A stretch of DNA of 64,000 bases from Pseudomonas yamanorum (GTDB lineage: Bacteria; Pseudomonadota; Gammaproteobacteria; Pseudomonadales; Pseudomonadaceae). The position numbers and the translations under genes were made by a program. Position 1 is the first letter of the stretch; each line of letters begins with the position of its first letter. Of this stretch, positions 28,152-37,425 are shown one piece after another. Below the pieces are notes generated by a model. The model was not told where the DNA came from. It made no database searches and saw only the letters and a program-made list of their open reading frames with translations. The stretch is taken from NCBI RefSeq assembly GCF_900105735.1, contig NZ_LT629793.1:6510001-6574000 (forward strand). The letters are read 5' to 3'.

Positions 28152-28403
28152 ATGAGCTTCAATCTGGCCAACAAGCCCCTTGCCGAGCGCGCCGCGCTGG
28201 AAGATGAAAAGTCCCGTCTCTACGACCTGTGGCAAAGCAACCTGGGCAAAGCCAAGGGCGAGGCCGCCCGCCTGTTTGGCGAGCGCGCCAAGCGCAAGGG
28301 CAAATGGGCCGAATGGGTGCGTGCGGAACTGGACGGCATGTCACCGCCGGAGTTCTCGAACATGGTGCGCAGTGAAGTCAATCGCCTGATGGCGGCGAAA
28401 TAA
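28152..28403 (+). CDS. Small basic helical protein, unknown function
   Basis: An 83-residue soluble protein rich in Lys, Arg, Glu and Ala, predicted almost entirely helical (for example RLYDLWQSNLGKAKGEAARL and GKWAEWVRAELDGM). No signal peptide or known motif is seen. The start has AGGT upstream. Its last 26 bases overlap the 3' end of the opposing LysR gene. I do not recognise the family. Confidence 0.7.
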   Translation: MSFNLANKPLAERAALEDEKSRLYDLWQSNLGKAKGEAARLFGERAKRKGKWAEWVRAELDGMSPPEFSNMVRSEVNRLMAAK

Positions 28404-29310
28404 GCGCAAAGCAGGCGACGATCGCCTCGCGCACCTTAAGCAGCAACGGATCGAGTTGCACTTGGGTGCGCCAGCCCAGCTCCACCGGGTATCGCGGCAA
28501 CGCCAGCGGGCAGGGCAGTACCTTCAGCCCGGTCATCTGCGCGATGGCCTGGGCCGCATGCCCGGGAATCGTTGCCACCGCCTGGCTGCCCTTGAGCAGA
28601 AACGGCAGCGCCGCGAAGTGTGTGGTTGAGGCGCCGACGTGCCGGCTCAGCCCCTGCGCGGCCAGGCCCTCGTCGGTAATCCCGATGAACCCGCCGGATG
28701 ACACCAAGAGATGTTCACGCCTGACGAACTCGTCGAGGTCGATAGCCTGTTGCCCCGGCGCCAGGCTGGCGGGGTCCACCAGGCACGCATAATGGCCTTC
28801 CCCCAGCACCTGGCGGCTCAACCGGCGCTCGGCAAACCCGCCGGCAGTGATCGCCAGGTCCAGGCTGCGGTCGAGCAGGGCGCTGGCAACGATCTGGCTG
28901 TGGGTCTGGCGGAAAATCAGCCGCAGCTTTGGCGCACGCCGGGCGATCTCTTCAATCAGCCGGCGGCCGTAGGCGATCTCGAAATCATCCGATAACCCCA
29001 CGACCACCGAACGGCCCTGATACTGGCTGCCCTGGGGGTCGACCATCGCCAGGCTTTGGCGGCAACGATCCAGGGCTTCGCTGATCACCGGTTTCAACTG
29101 GTTGGCGCGCAAGGTCGGCGCCAGGCCTCGACCGGTGCGCACGAACAATTGGTCGCCATACACCTCGCGCAGACGGCGCAACGCCGCACTGATCGCCGAC
29201 TGCGTGACGCCAAGGCGCAGGGCGGCGCGGCTGGCGCTGGATTCGTCGTGCAGGGCCTCGAAGGTTTTCAGCAGGTTGAGATCAACGTTGGCGATATTCA
29301 TTGGGTTCAT
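28378..29310 (-). CDS. LysR-family transcriptional regulator
   Basis: A 310-residue LysR-type regulator. The N-terminal winged helix (LNLLKTFEALHDESSASRAA then LGVTQSAISAALRRLREVYG) is standard; a LysR substrate-binding domain occupies about 95-300. The ATG at 29310 is chosen because the helix-turn-helix starts 6 residues later; extension upstream crosses non-coding sequence. It lies downstream of the MFS and M20 genes on the same strand, with 47 bases to the MFS stop, so it may be cotranscribed. Its effector is unknown. Confidence 0.9.
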   Translation of the reverse strand: MNPMNIANVDLNLLKTFEALHDESSASRAALRLGVTQSAISAALRRLREVYGDQLFVRTGRGLAPTLRANQLKPVISEALDRCRQSLAMVDPQGSQYQGRSVVVGLSDDFEIAYGRRLIEEIARRAPKLRLIFRQTHSQIVASALLDRSLDLAITAGGFAERRLSRQVLGEGHYACLVDPASLAPGQQAIDLDEFVRREHLLVSSGGFIGITDEGLAAQGLSRHVGASTTHFAALPFLLKGSQAVATIPGHAAQAIAQMTGLKVLPCPLALPRYPVELGWRTQVQLDPLLLKVREAIVACFALISPPSGD

Positions 29311-29357
29311 ATCATGTGACGTGGATATGTCCCGAATATATAACGTCTCGACAGGTG

Positions 29358-30647
29358 CTACACCAGCCGCAACGTTCTCTTTGCCACCACGAGCGCGCCA
29401 ATGCTGAGGGCTGCCGCCGCTATCAGGTAAAAGCTCGGCGCCAGCTGCGAGCCGGTCAGCGCGATCAGCCCGGTTGCAATCACCGGAGCAAAGCCACCGA
29501 AGATCGTCACGGCCAAGTTGTAGCTCAGTGACATCCCAGTGACTCGGGTGCGGACAGGAAACACATCGGCCATCAGTGATGCCAACGGTGCGAAGTAAAC
29601 GGCCTTGATCAACGCCATCATCGACACCACCAATAACAACGAGGTGGCGCTCGGTACTCTGTTGAGCCAGGCGAATGCCGGAAAGATTGCGAGGATGTAG
29701 ATGCTCGACGCCCACAACATGATTTTGATCCGGCTGACATAACCGGTGATGAACCCCACCACCGGCGTCACCACGGTCAGGATGAGCCCGCCCGACAGCG
29801 TGGCCAGAAAGCCTGTGGATTGGGGAATGTCCAAGGTGGTCGAGGCATAAGACGGCATGTACTTGATCATGAAGTTGGACGCCGTCGACACGATCAGCAC
29901 GCCCATCGCCACAAGCAACAAGGTCTTCTGCGAGAGCAGCACCTCCCGCAACGGCCGGGAGCCCGGTTGGCTTTCCTTGAAGTCGGGCGACTCATCCACC
30001 GTGCGCCGTATGTACAGGCCCACCGGGGCGAGGATCAGGCCGAAGAAAAATGGCACGCGCCAACCCCAGTCGAACATCTGTTGATCATTCAGGTTGGTGG
30101 TCAAAAAGTAGCCGAACAATGAGGCGATGACCACGCCGAAGCCCTGGCTTGCAAACTGCAGGCTTGCGACAAAATTGCGGGTCTTTTGCGGTGCGTGTTC
30201 CATCATGAAGGCGGTGGAACTGCCAAATTCACCACCTGCCGAGAAGCCTTGGAGCAGACGGGCCAACAGAATACCAATTGGCGCAATTATCCCGATGGCT
30301 GCATAGCTGGGCATCACCGCGATCATCGCAGTCCCTATCAGCATCAGCATGATGGACAGCGTCAACGCTTTCTTGCGTCCCTCCCGGTCGGCATAGGAAC
30401 CGAGCACGGCCGCACCCAATGGCCGAATCAGAAACGAAAGGCCGAAGGTCGCAAAGGCAAGAAACAGCGAGACGGCCGGGTCGGCGGCCGGGAAAAATAC
30501 CTTGCTGATGGTCAGCGCAAAATAGGCGTACACCGACAGATCAAACCATTCAAGGGTATTCCCGATCAAGGCCGCGCCGACGGGTTTCCAAAGGGGAGTT
30601 GCCTTTGCAACCGTGGCTGAAACGGTGGGGGACGATAACGCTGACAT
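29358..30647 (-). CDS. MFS transporter, metabolite:H+ symporter (MHS/ProP-like)
   Basis: A 429-residue 12-helix inner-membrane proton symporter. The N-terminal IGNTLEWFDLSVYAYFA and the loop RPLGAAVLGSYADREGRKKA are signatures of the MHS subfamily (citrate, alpha-ketoglutarate, proline/betaine, dicarboxylates). QGFSAGGEFGSS marks helix 5. AGGAG precedes the start. It follows the M20 peptidase gene by 68 bases on the same strand. The substrate may be the product or substrate of that hydrolase (inference). Confidence 0.9.
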   Translation of the reverse strand: MSALSSPTVSATVAKATPLWKPVGAALIGNTLEWFDLSVYAYFALTISKVFFPAADPAVSLFLAFATFGLSFLIRPLGAAVLGSYADREGRKKALTLSIMLMLIGTAMIAVMPSYAAIGIIAPIGILLARLLQGFSAGGEFGSSTAFMMEHAPQKTRNFVASLQFASQGFGVVIASLFGYFLTTNLNDQQMFDWGWRVPFFFGLILAPVGLYIRRTVDESPDFKESQPGSRPLREVLLSQKTLLLVAMGVLIVSTASNFMIKYMPSYASTTLDIPQSTGFLATLSGGLILTVVTPVVGFITGYVSRIKIMLWASSIYILAIFPAFAWLNRVPSATSLLLVVSMMALIKAVYFAPLASLMADVFPVRTRVTGMSLSYNLAVTIFGGFAPVIATGLIALTGSQLAPSFYLIAAAALSIGALVVAKRTLRLV

Positions 30648-30715
30648 GCTTGACGCTCCTGATTTTATAAGGGGGTGAGCGGCAGATAAAAAGGGTCGAG
30701 CGGACCCCGATTTTT

Positions 30716-32104
30716 TTATTGTGGTTTGACGGGGGCGAGGTGACCCAGGTCCCAGAAAAGCGAGGTCATGATTTGCAGCCCTTCGAGGACTACCGAGCCC
30801 AGCAGATGCTCATCCGGAGCATGTTGTGAACAGCCGGGGTAGGAGTGGGGTATCCACAAGGTGGGCAAACCCAAGATGTCAGCGAATATATCGTTGGGCA
30901 GGGTGCCCGCAAGGTTCGGTAACACGGCGATAGGCCGGTGGGTGACGTCGGCAATCGACTGCTTGGCGAAGCGCACCCACGGGTTATCGGGGTCCAGTCG
31001 GCTGGCGGGTGTGCAACGGTCAATCACGATATCGACCTGTTGAAAACCCTTGGCGTCCAAGTGTTGGCGCAGCAGCGTTTGCAGGTTTTGCCAGTCTGTG
31101 CCGACCACAAAGCGCAACTGGCAATGCGCAATGGCGCGGGGTGGAATGGCGTTGACCGGTTTGGCTGGATTGCCTGCGGTAAACGCCAGGATCTCCACGG
31201 TATTCCAGCCGAAGAGTCGCTCGCCCAGGGTCAAGTCGGGCTCGCCCCAGTGCACATCCAAAGGACGGCCCAGGGAATTCTGATCGATACCCAGGTCGCG
31301 GATGGCTTCGCGGACTGAGTCGGGTATGGCGCCAGGCACCAGCGTTCGGCAGCGAATACGGCCGTTCTTGTCCACCAGGCTGGCCAGGGCATTGGCCAGT
31401 ACCACGGCGGGGTTGGACATCACGCCGCCCCAGTTGCCGGAGTGAAGGCCCTTGTCGCGCGCATTGACTTCAAGGGAAAACAGCGCAGAACCTCTGGAGC
31501 CCAGGAATATCGTCGGGCGGCTGTCGTTCAAGCGCGGCCCGTCCGAGGCGATGAATACATCGGCCTGCAACAGCGCCTGGTGCGTTGTGCAAACCTCCCG
31601 CAGCCCGGGAGAACCGCATTCTTCGCCGGTTTCGAACAGCACTTTAACGTTGAAGCCCAAACGCCCCTCGCGTTGCTTGATGACGTGTTCGAGGGCAGTC
31701 AGGTTGATGCTGTGCTGGCCCTTGTTGTCCGCGGTGCCGCGGCCATACCAACGGTCACCTTCTACGGTCAACGCCCAAGGGCTGAGCCCCGCCCGCCATT
31801 GCTCGTCATACCCCAGCACTACGTCGCCATGTCCATACGTCAAAACCGTCGGCAAATCAGCCCCTTCGTGGCGTGATGCGAACAGCATCGGCCCTGCGCC
31901 CGAGGGGTTGTCGAGCCACTGGCATTCGAAGCCCATTGCGATCAGCGCGGGTTGTATTTCCTGTCGCAGATACCGCGTCAGTTCGTCTGCTTGGCCGGGG
32001 TTCTGGCTTTCGCTGCGAATGGCGATCCGGCGACGTAAATCGGCTTCAAAATGGCCGTCGGCCAGGTACTGACGAACATTCGCGAGCGCTTGTTGCTTGG
32101 ACAT
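30716..32104 (-). CDS. M20-family metallopeptidase
   Basis: A 462-residue di-zinc hydrolase of the M20 (carboxypeptidase G2/DapE-like) family, presumably cytosolic and cleaving a dipeptide or N-acyl amino acid. Metal-site motifs are visible: TYGHGDVV, YGRGTADNKGQ, FETGEECGSPG with the catalytic Glu pair, FIASDG, and the terminal PHSYPGCSQHAPDEH. An internal dimerisation domain sits between about 205 and 340. It is first in a minus-strand set with the MFS transporter and is divergent from the LysR gene at 32224, a common regulator-target layout. Confidence 0.92.
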   Translation of the reverse strand: MSKQQALANVRQYLADGHFEADLRRRIAIRSESQNPGQADELTRYLRQEIQPALIAMGFECQWLDNPSGAGPMLFASRHEGADLPTVLTYGHGDVVLGYDEQWRAGLSPWALTVEGDRWYGRGTADNKGQHSINLTALEHVIKQREGRLGFNVKVLFETGEECGSPGLREVCTTHQALLQADVFIASDGPRLNDSRPTIFLGSRGSALFSLEVNARDKGLHSGNWGGVMSNPAVVLANALASLVDKNGRIRCRTLVPGAIPDSVREAIRDLGIDQNSLGRPLDVHWGEPDLTLGERLFGWNTVEILAFTAGNPAKPVNAIPPRAIAHCQLRFVVGTDWQNLQTLLRQHLDAKGFQQVDIVIDRCTPASRLDPDNPWVRFAKQSIADVTHRPIAVLPNLAGTLPNDIFADILGLPTLWIPHSYPGCSQHAPDEHLLGSVVLEGLQIMTSLFWDLGHLAPVKPQ

Positions 32105-32134
32105 GACCGTTCCGGTGCGGGCTGAGATTCAATC

Positions 32135-32167
32135 CAATATAGAAGTCACGTACCGGTCTGTATATTG
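32135..32167. promoter_or_regulatory. Inverted repeat in the M20/LysR divergent promoter region
   Basis: CAATATA (32135-32141) and TATATTG (32161-32167) are perfect 7-bp arms separated by 19 bases, in the 119-base gap between the divergent M20 and LysR genes. This position suits a LysR operator; binding is inferred. Confidence 0.45.
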
Positions 32168-32223
32168 CTGTTTTTTGACGTTTGCCTTCTAATAAATAGA
32201 TGCTTTGGTGAAGGAATCAAACT

Positions 32224-33108
32224 GTGGATTATCGTTATTTCCTGGCCGTGTTCGATACAGGATCGCTGGCCGCTGCCGGCGAACGCTTGCACATTGCGTC
32301 CAGTGCTGTGAGCCGACAGATATCGCTGCTGGAAGAAACCATCGGGGTGCCACTGTTTGAGCGCCGGCCAAGGGGCATGCAGCCAACCGCTGCCGGCAAC
32401 GCCTTGGCCGACCACGCACGACGTGCCTCGCTGGAGGAACAAAGCCTGCTGTCGGAGCTACGGGCGGGTGATTATCCCGGGGCGAAAGTAGTACGGCTGG
32501 TGTCCACCGAGGGACTGTCCCGCTACTTCCTGCCTCAGGTGCTGATCCGGCATTACCAGCAAAATCCCGCTTTCCAGTATGTGCTGGAAGTGATGTCGCC
32601 CCACGACTGCGCGGATAAAGTGAGGCGCGGCGAAGCCGATGTGGGGTTGGTATTCAGTACCGAGCCTATCGACGGTGTTGAAGTCCGGCATTCCAGCCGC
32701 TCACCGATCCGCGCGGTAATGCGGGTGGGACATCCATTGGCGACGCTCAAGCAGGTGCCTCTTCGGTCGCTGTCACCTTACCCGTTGGCGCTGACGCCAA
32801 AAGGCTCTACCCAGCGGCAATTGTTCGACCTGGTTTGCCAGATGGAAGGGCTGTCGTTTAACCACGTGATGACCTGCAATTATTCGGGCGCCATCCATGA
32901 GTTCGTTCGCCACACGGACACCATCGCGTTTGGTGGGGCGATCAGTCATCGGGCGAATGGAAGCGACGACCTGACGTCCGTTGCGCTGTCGAACCCGCAG
33001 TTTTCGGACCGGTCGATTCAAGTCCTGACCATGCCCAAGCGCGCTTTACCGGTGGCCCTGGAGCTGTTTATCGAAACCCTGATCGGATCCCTGAAAGATC
33101 TGACTTGA
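32224..33108 (+). CDS. LysR-family transcriptional regulator (divergent from M20 peptidase)
   Basis: A 294-residue LysR regulator. The helix-turn-helix begins at residue 1 (DYRYFLAVFDTGSLAAAGE, then SSAVSRQISLLEE), and the effector domain spans about 88-290. Translation starts at GTG 32224 with AAGGA 6 bases upstream. It probably controls the divergent M20-MFS genes through the shared 119-base region. Confidence 0.9.
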   Translation: MDYRYFLAVFDTGSLAAAGERLHIASSAVSRQISLLEETIGVPLFERRPRGMQPTAAGNALADHARRASLEEQSLLSELRAGDYPGAKVVRLVSTEGLSRYFLPQVLIRHYQQNPAFQYVLEVMSPHDCADKVRRGEADVGLVFSTEPIDGVEVRHSSRSPIRAVMRVGHPLATLKQVPLRSLSPYPLALTPKGSTQRQLFDLVCQMEGLSFNHVMTCNYSGAIHEFVRHTDTIAFGGAISHRANGSDDLTSVALSNPQFSDRSIQVLTMPKRALPVALELFIETLIGSLKDLT

Positions 33109-33217
33109 AGGGTGATGATATTTATCTGGCTCATATCAGTTAGCAGCGAAGTGGGCTTTATTCATGATTGGCGCTGGCCGGAGAATGGGCAACCCCCATT
33201 GATTCGGAGTGATCGTG

Positions 33218-34141
33218 ATGCCTGTTTCTACCGTGGCTGCGCTGCAAATCGGTTCCTTGCCGGGTGGCAAGGCTGAGACCCTGGAACAGATCCTGTCCTA
33301 CGAGGACGAAATCCTGCGCAGCGGTGCGCAACTGGTGGTGATGCCAGAAGCGTTGCTCGGGGGGTATCCCAAGGGTGAAGGTTTCGGCACCCAACTGGGT
33401 TATCGCCTGCCTGAGGGGCGTGAAGCCTTTGCCCGTTATTTTGCCAATGCGATTGATGTGCCGGGTGTGGAGACCGAAGCGCTGGCCGGTTTGTCGGCGC
33501 GCACCGGGGCCAGCCTGGTGTTGGGCGTGATCGAGCGCAGTGGCAGCACGCTGTATTGCACGGTGCTGTATTTCGAGCCGGCGGGCGGGTTGGTGGCCAA
33601 GCATCGCAAATTGATGCCTACCGGCACTGAGCGGCTGATCTGGGGCAAGGGTGATGGTTCGACGTTGCCGGTGATTGACGCGGCGGTAGGGCGCATCGGT
33701 GGCGCGGTGTGCTGGGAGAACATGATGCCGTTGTTGCGTACGGCGATGTACGCCAAGGGCGTGGAAGTGTGGTGTGCACCGACGGTGGATGAGCGGGAAA
33801 TGTGGCAGGTGAGCATGCGACATATTGCGCACGAGGGGCGGTGTTTTGTGGTGAGTGCGTGTCAGGTGCAGGCGTCACCCCAAGCGTTGGGCGTGGAGAT
33901 TGCGAACTGGCCGGTGGATCGGCCTTTGATCGCGGGGGGCAGTGTGATTGTCGGGCCCATGGGGGACATTCTTGCCGGGCCATTGCTCGGTGGGGCGGGG
34001 TTGCTGGTGGCGCGGATTGATACGGATGATTTGGTGCGGGCGCGGTATGACTATGATGTGGTTGGGCACTATGCCCGGCCGGATATTTTCGAATTGACGG
34101 TGGATGAGCGTGCTAAGCCCGGTGTGCGGTTTTTGGGTTGA
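33218..34141 (+). CDS. Nitrilase
   Basis: A 307-residue carbon-nitrogen hydrolase of the nitrilase branch, converting a nitrile to acid and ammonia. The catalytic triad is visible: Glu44 ([14 protein letters not shown]), Lys131 (KHRKLMPT), Cys165 ([11 protein letters not shown]). The CWEN form around Cys is typical of true nitrilases rather than amidases. Two in-frame GTG codons lie upstream; ATG 33218 fits the CGGAG 8 bases before it. Natural substrate unknown. It is followed by an 812-bp palindrome. Confidence 0.92.
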   Translation: MPVSTVAALQIGSLPGGKAETLEQILSYEDEILRSGAQLVVMPEALLGGYPKGEGFGTQLGYRLPEGREAFARYFANAIDVPGVETEALAGLSARTGASLVLGVIERSGSTLYCTVLYFEPAGGLVAKHRKLMPTGTERLIWGKGDGSTLPVIDAAVGRIGGAVCWENMMPLLRTAMYAKGVEVWCAPTVDEREMWQVSMRHIAHEGRCFVVSACQVQASPQALGVEIANWPVDRPLIAGGSVIVGPMGDILAGPLLGGAGLLVARIDTDDLVRARYDYDVVGHYARPDIFELTVDERAKPGVRFLG

Positions 34142-34142
34142 G

Positions 34143-34954
34143 TACATATCCGTTTCTTCGGTAACGGCGGCTTATGGTTCCGCTCTTACAGCGGCTCACT
34201 TTGGAAAAGCCCCAAAGTAAGCAAAGGGCTCTGCCCCGCCTGTCGGCACCTCGCTTAGGCTCGGTGTTCCCTCACTCCGGCATTGCTCCGCGGGCCGCCG
34301 CGATGGGCCATCCATGGCCCAGCGCGGCTAAACCGGCGTCCTGCCGGTTTACCCGCTCCGCACTGCCTGCGTTCGGCCTCGGGCTTATTGGGGCAGTCAG
34401 ATCAAGATCAAAAGCAAAAGCACAGCGGCCTACCGGCCGGCTTGAGTGTTAAAAGCCAGATCAAAAGCCAGAGCGAAAGCCAAATCTGATGCTGATGCAG
34501 CTCTGCTTTTCTGTGGGAGCTGGCTTGCCTGCGATGCAGACACCTCGGTGCATCAGGTACACCCAGTTGATGCCATCGCAGGCAAGCCAGCTCCCACATT
34601 TGACCGTGCCCGCTTTTGATTTGGCTTGTGCCTTTGCTTTTAACACTCAAGCCGGCCGGGAGGCCGCTGTGCTCTTGCTGTTGATCTTGATCTTAGGCGC
34701 CCCGTTAAACCACGCTGGCCGAACGCAGGCTTTGGAGCGTGGGTAACCCGGCAGGACGCCGGGTTAGCCGCGCTGGGCCAAGGATGGCCCATCGCGGCGG
34801 CCCACGGTCCAAAGCCGGAGTGAGGGCACACCGAGCCTAGGCGAGGTGCCGAGTGGTGGGGCAAGAGCGTTTTGCTTACTTTTGCGCTTTTCAAAAGTGA
34901 GCCGCTGTAAGAGCGGAACCCTAGGCGGCCGTTACCTAAATAACGGATATACAC
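34143..34954. repeat. 812-bp imperfect palindrome flanking a central REP pair
   Basis: Left arm 34143-34487 and right arm about 34616-34954 are inverted copies with clear similarity along their whole length. Both contain GGTTCCGCTCTTACAGCGGC and CGGCCGGCTTGAGTGTTAAA in opposite orientation. Short frames in all directions are by-products of the repeat. It fills the entire gap between the nitrilase and GNAT genes. It resembles the long repeat families described in P. fluorescens genomes; no transposase is present. Confidence 0.85.
34512..34598. repeat. REP pair (BIME) at the centre of the large palindrome
   Basis: Perfect 25-bp inverted arms (34512-34536 and 34574-34598) beginning TGTGGGAGCTGGCTTGCCTG, with a 37-base spacer. 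The same element with small changes is found at 39306-39391. Confidence 0.85.
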
Positions 34955-34966
34955 CCAAAACCCACC

Positions 34967-35518
34967 TCAGCCCCGCCGCCCCTCCAGCCACTCCTCCCGA
35001 GTAATCTCCCAGATATCCTTGGGCAAACTCCCAGCCACAAATTGCCCCTCATCCGTCCTGACCAACCGCATCCCCGTCCGCTCGGAAATCCTGCGAGACG
35101 CCACGTTCGGCGCCGCCTTGGGCACGCGCATCACGGGCCGCTCCAGCACCTCAAACCAATACTCAGTCACCGCCGCACTGGCCTCGGCCATCAACCCCTG
35201 GCCCTGCCACTGCGGCGCCAGCCAAAAGCCCCGGTTGTTATCCACCTCATCCATCAGGCTGACATTACCAATCAACACCTCCGGCGCGCTCTTCAGGCGG
35301 ATCGACCAATGCCATTCCTCCCCCCGCGCCATGGCCGGCAACGCGACATGCTCCAGATAGCTGCGCGCACCATCCGCCGGGTACGGCCAAGGCACCTGAG
35401 CATTCAGATAACGCACCACTTCCCAGTGCGCAAACTCCTGCTGGACACCCTCGGCATCCTCCAGCGTCAGCGGCCTGAGGATCAGGCGTTCGGTATACAG
35501 CGTAGGTTGCACATCCAT
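34967..35518 (-). CDS. GNAT acetyltransferase (RimJ/RimL-like)
   Basis: A 183-residue acetyltransferase of the RimJ/RimL type. It opens with YTERLILRPLTLEDAEGVQQ, the usual first strand and helix, and has NRGFWLAPQWQGQGLMAEAS for acetyl-CoA binding and NVASRRISERTGMRLV for the C-terminal Asn-Ser/Arg region. The substrate (protein N-terminus, antibiotic or metabolite) is unknown. The ATG at 35518 starts 4 bases after the LEA-type gene stop, so the two are coupled. Longer in-frame extension overlaps that gene and is not preferred. Confidence 0.88.
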   Translation of the reverse strand: MDVQPTLYTERLILRPLTLEDAEGVQQEFAHWEVVRYLNAQVPWPYPADGARSYLEHVALPAMARGEEWHWSIRLKSAPEVLIGNVSLMDEVDNNRGFWLAPQWQGQGLMAEASAAVTEYWFEVLERPVMRVPKAAPNVASRRISERTGMRLVRTDEGQFVAGSLPKDIWEITREEWLEGRRG

Positions 35519-35522
35519 GTCG

Positions 35523-35984
35523 TTACCAAGTGGCAGTGTTGGGAAAGTCCAGGGTCCCGCGATCCACAAAGCGCATGGTGCCGAACAGGCCACCCGCGAG
35601 TTTCCCGCGCAACACGTAGGGCAGGTTATTCAAACTCTGGGTCTGGCTCAAGCCAAGGGTCTGACGCAACACGGAAAACGCCGAAACACTCACCGGCACC
35701 GTCAGCACCGTCTCCGAAAAACGTTGGATCGAACCCCCTTGGTCACTCACCCCGGACGCCAGCGGCCGGCCATTGACCTCCAGATCCAGGGCCACGCCGC
35801 TGTAGTCGATGGCGGTTTCATTCGGGTTCTGCACCCGCAGCTTCACCGCGAAACGCACTTCCAGGTCCTGGCTTTGCAGCGGCTCGATGCCCACCACGTT
35901 GATGTTCACCGGGTCGCGGTTGGGGAACAGCGCGCACGCGCTCAGGGTGAGTAGCAGCAGTGACAAAACCATGAGCTTGCGCAT
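35523..35984 (-). CDS. LEA type-2 (WHy-domain) lipoprotein
   Basis: A 153-residue predicted lipoprotein. The signal ends in lipobox LSAC (Cys17), so the mature protein is membrane-anchored. The rest is one LEA_2/WHy beta-sandwich with FAVKLRVQNPNETAIDYSGV and the later LTVPVSVSAFSVL strand. Bacterial WHy proteins are linked with desiccation or stress tolerance. It is 13 bases after the NCS2 permease gene and 4 bases before the GNAT gene, forming a three-gene unit. Confidence 0.9.
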   Translation of the reverse strand: MRKLMVLSLLLLTLSACALFPNRDPVNINVVGIEPLQSQDLEVRFAVKLRVQNPNETAIDYSGVALDLEVNGRPLASGVSDQGGSIQRFSETVLTVPVSVSAFSVLRQTLGLSQTQSLNNLPYVLRGKLAGGLFGTMRFVDRGTLDFPNTATW

Positions 35985-35997
35985 AAAACGGGTTCTC

Positions 35998-37425
35998 CTA
36001 TTGCGTGACGTCCGGGTCCTGCATCACTTTGAGGGTGGAGGCTTCCGGATCAAATTCATCTTCTTCCAGTTCTATGAACTCCTCAGGCAGGAAGATGTTC
36101 AGCACGATAGCGCAGAACGCACCCACGGTGATCGGCGACTCGAAGATGTTGTGCAGGGCCTTGGGCAGCTCGCGCAGTACTTCCGGGACTGCCGCCACGC
36201 CCAGGCCCATCCCCAGGGAGATTGCCACGATCAGCACATTGCGCCGGTGCAGGCCGGCTTCGGCAAGGATCTTGATCCCGGCCACGGCCACGGTGCCGAA
36301 CATGATCAGGGTGGCGCCGCCCAGCACCGGCTTGGGCATCAGTTGCAACACTGCGCCGATCATCGGGAACAGGCCCAACAGCACCAGCAGCCCGGCAATG
36401 AAGTACGCTACGTAACGGCTGGCCACGCCGGTCAACTGGATCACGCCGTTGTTCTGGGCGAAGGTCACCATGGGCAGGCTGTTGAAGGTGGCCGCCATCA
36501 CCGAGTTGAGGCCGTCGGCCAGCAGGCCGGATTTGATGCGCTTGATGTACAGCGGGCCCTTGACCGGCTGTTGGGAAATCATCGAGTTGGCCGTCAGGTC
36601 ACCGGCGGCTTCCAGCGGGGAAATCAGGAAGATCACCGCCACCGGGATAAACGCTACCCAGTCGAACGAAAAACCGTATTTGAACGGCACCGGCACGCTG
36701 ATCATCGGCAGTTGGGGCAGGGCGGCCAGGTCGACACGGCCCATCCACCAGGCCACCACAAAGCCGAGGGTCAGGCCGATCACGATCGAACCCAGGCGCA
36801 GGAACGGGTTATTGAAGCGGTTGAGCACTACGATGGTCAGCAACACCAGCGCTGCCAGGCCCATGTTGCCGGCGGCGCCCAGGTCGCTGGCGCCATAGCC
36901 GCCGGCCATGTCGGTGACCGCCACCTTGATCAGCGACAAACCCATCAAGGTGATGATGGTGCCGGTGACCACCGGGGTAATCAGCTTGCGCAGCTTGCCG
37001 ATGAACTGGCTGAGCACCACTTCGATAAACGCTGCGAAGAAGCAGATGCCGAAGATCGTCGACAGGATCTCATCGGTGCCGCCGCCCCGGGCCTTGACCA
37101 TGAAACCGGCGCTCAGGATCACGCTGATAAACGAAAAACTGGTGCCTTGCAGGCACAGCAGGCCCGAACCCACCGGGCCGAACTTGCGGGCTTGCACAAA
37201 GGTGCCGAGGCCCGACACAAACAGCGCCATGCTCACCAAGTACGGCACTTCGCTTTCCAGGCCCAGCACGCCGCCGACGATCAACGTCGGAGTGATGATG
37301 CCGACAAAGCTGGCCAGCACATGCTGCAGGGCGGCGAATATCGCCGCGCTGAAGTGGGGGCGGTCGTCGAGGCCGTAGATCAGGTCGGATTTATAACGGG
37401 GGCGAGGGGTTTGAGTGTCAGACAA
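35998..37425 (-). CDS. NCS2 family nucleobase (xanthine/urate) permease
   Basis: A 475-residue nucleobase:cation symporter-2 with about 14 membrane helices. FAALQHVLASFVGIITPTLI opens the transport core and carries the conserved Gln-His of helix 1. The NCS2 signature region is near AFIPVAVIFLISPLEAAGDL, with Glu in helix 8, and TFAQNNGVIQLTGVASR includes the conserved Gln/Asn of helix 10. The C-terminus is unusually acidic (EEFIELEEDEFDPE). It is closest in character to xanthine/uric acid carriers (XanP, UacT); the exact substrate is not certain. First gene of a unit with the LEA lipoprotein and a GNAT enzyme. Confidence 0.92.
   Translation of the reverse strand: MSDTQTPRPRYKSDLIYGLDDRPHFSAAIFAALQHVLASFVGIITPTLIVGGVLGLESEVPYLVSMALFVSGLGTFVQARKFGPVGSGLLCLQGTSFSFISVILSAGFMVKARGGGTDEILSTIFGICFFAAFIEVVLSQFIGKLRKLITPVVTGTIITLMGLSLIKVAVTDMAGGYGASDLGAAGNMGLAALVLLTIVVLNRFNNPFLRLGSIVIGLTLGFVVAWWMGRVDLAALPQLPMISVPVPFKYGFSFDWVAFIPVAVIFLISPLEAAGDLTANSMISQQPVKGPLYIKRIKSGLLADGLNSVMAATFNSLPMVTFAQNNGVIQLTGVASRYVAYFIAGLLVLLGLFPMIGAVLQLMPKPVLGGATLIMFGTVAVAGIKILAEAGLHRRNVLIVAISLGMGLGVAAVPEVLRELPKALHNIFESPITVGAFCAIVLNIFLPEEFIELEEDEFDPEASTLKVMQDPDVTQ

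Noticed and set aside
34174..34746. Several open frames of 60-90 codons inside the large palindrome
   Set aside because: They arise from repeat sequence, occur as mirror images in both arms and have no recognisable protein features.
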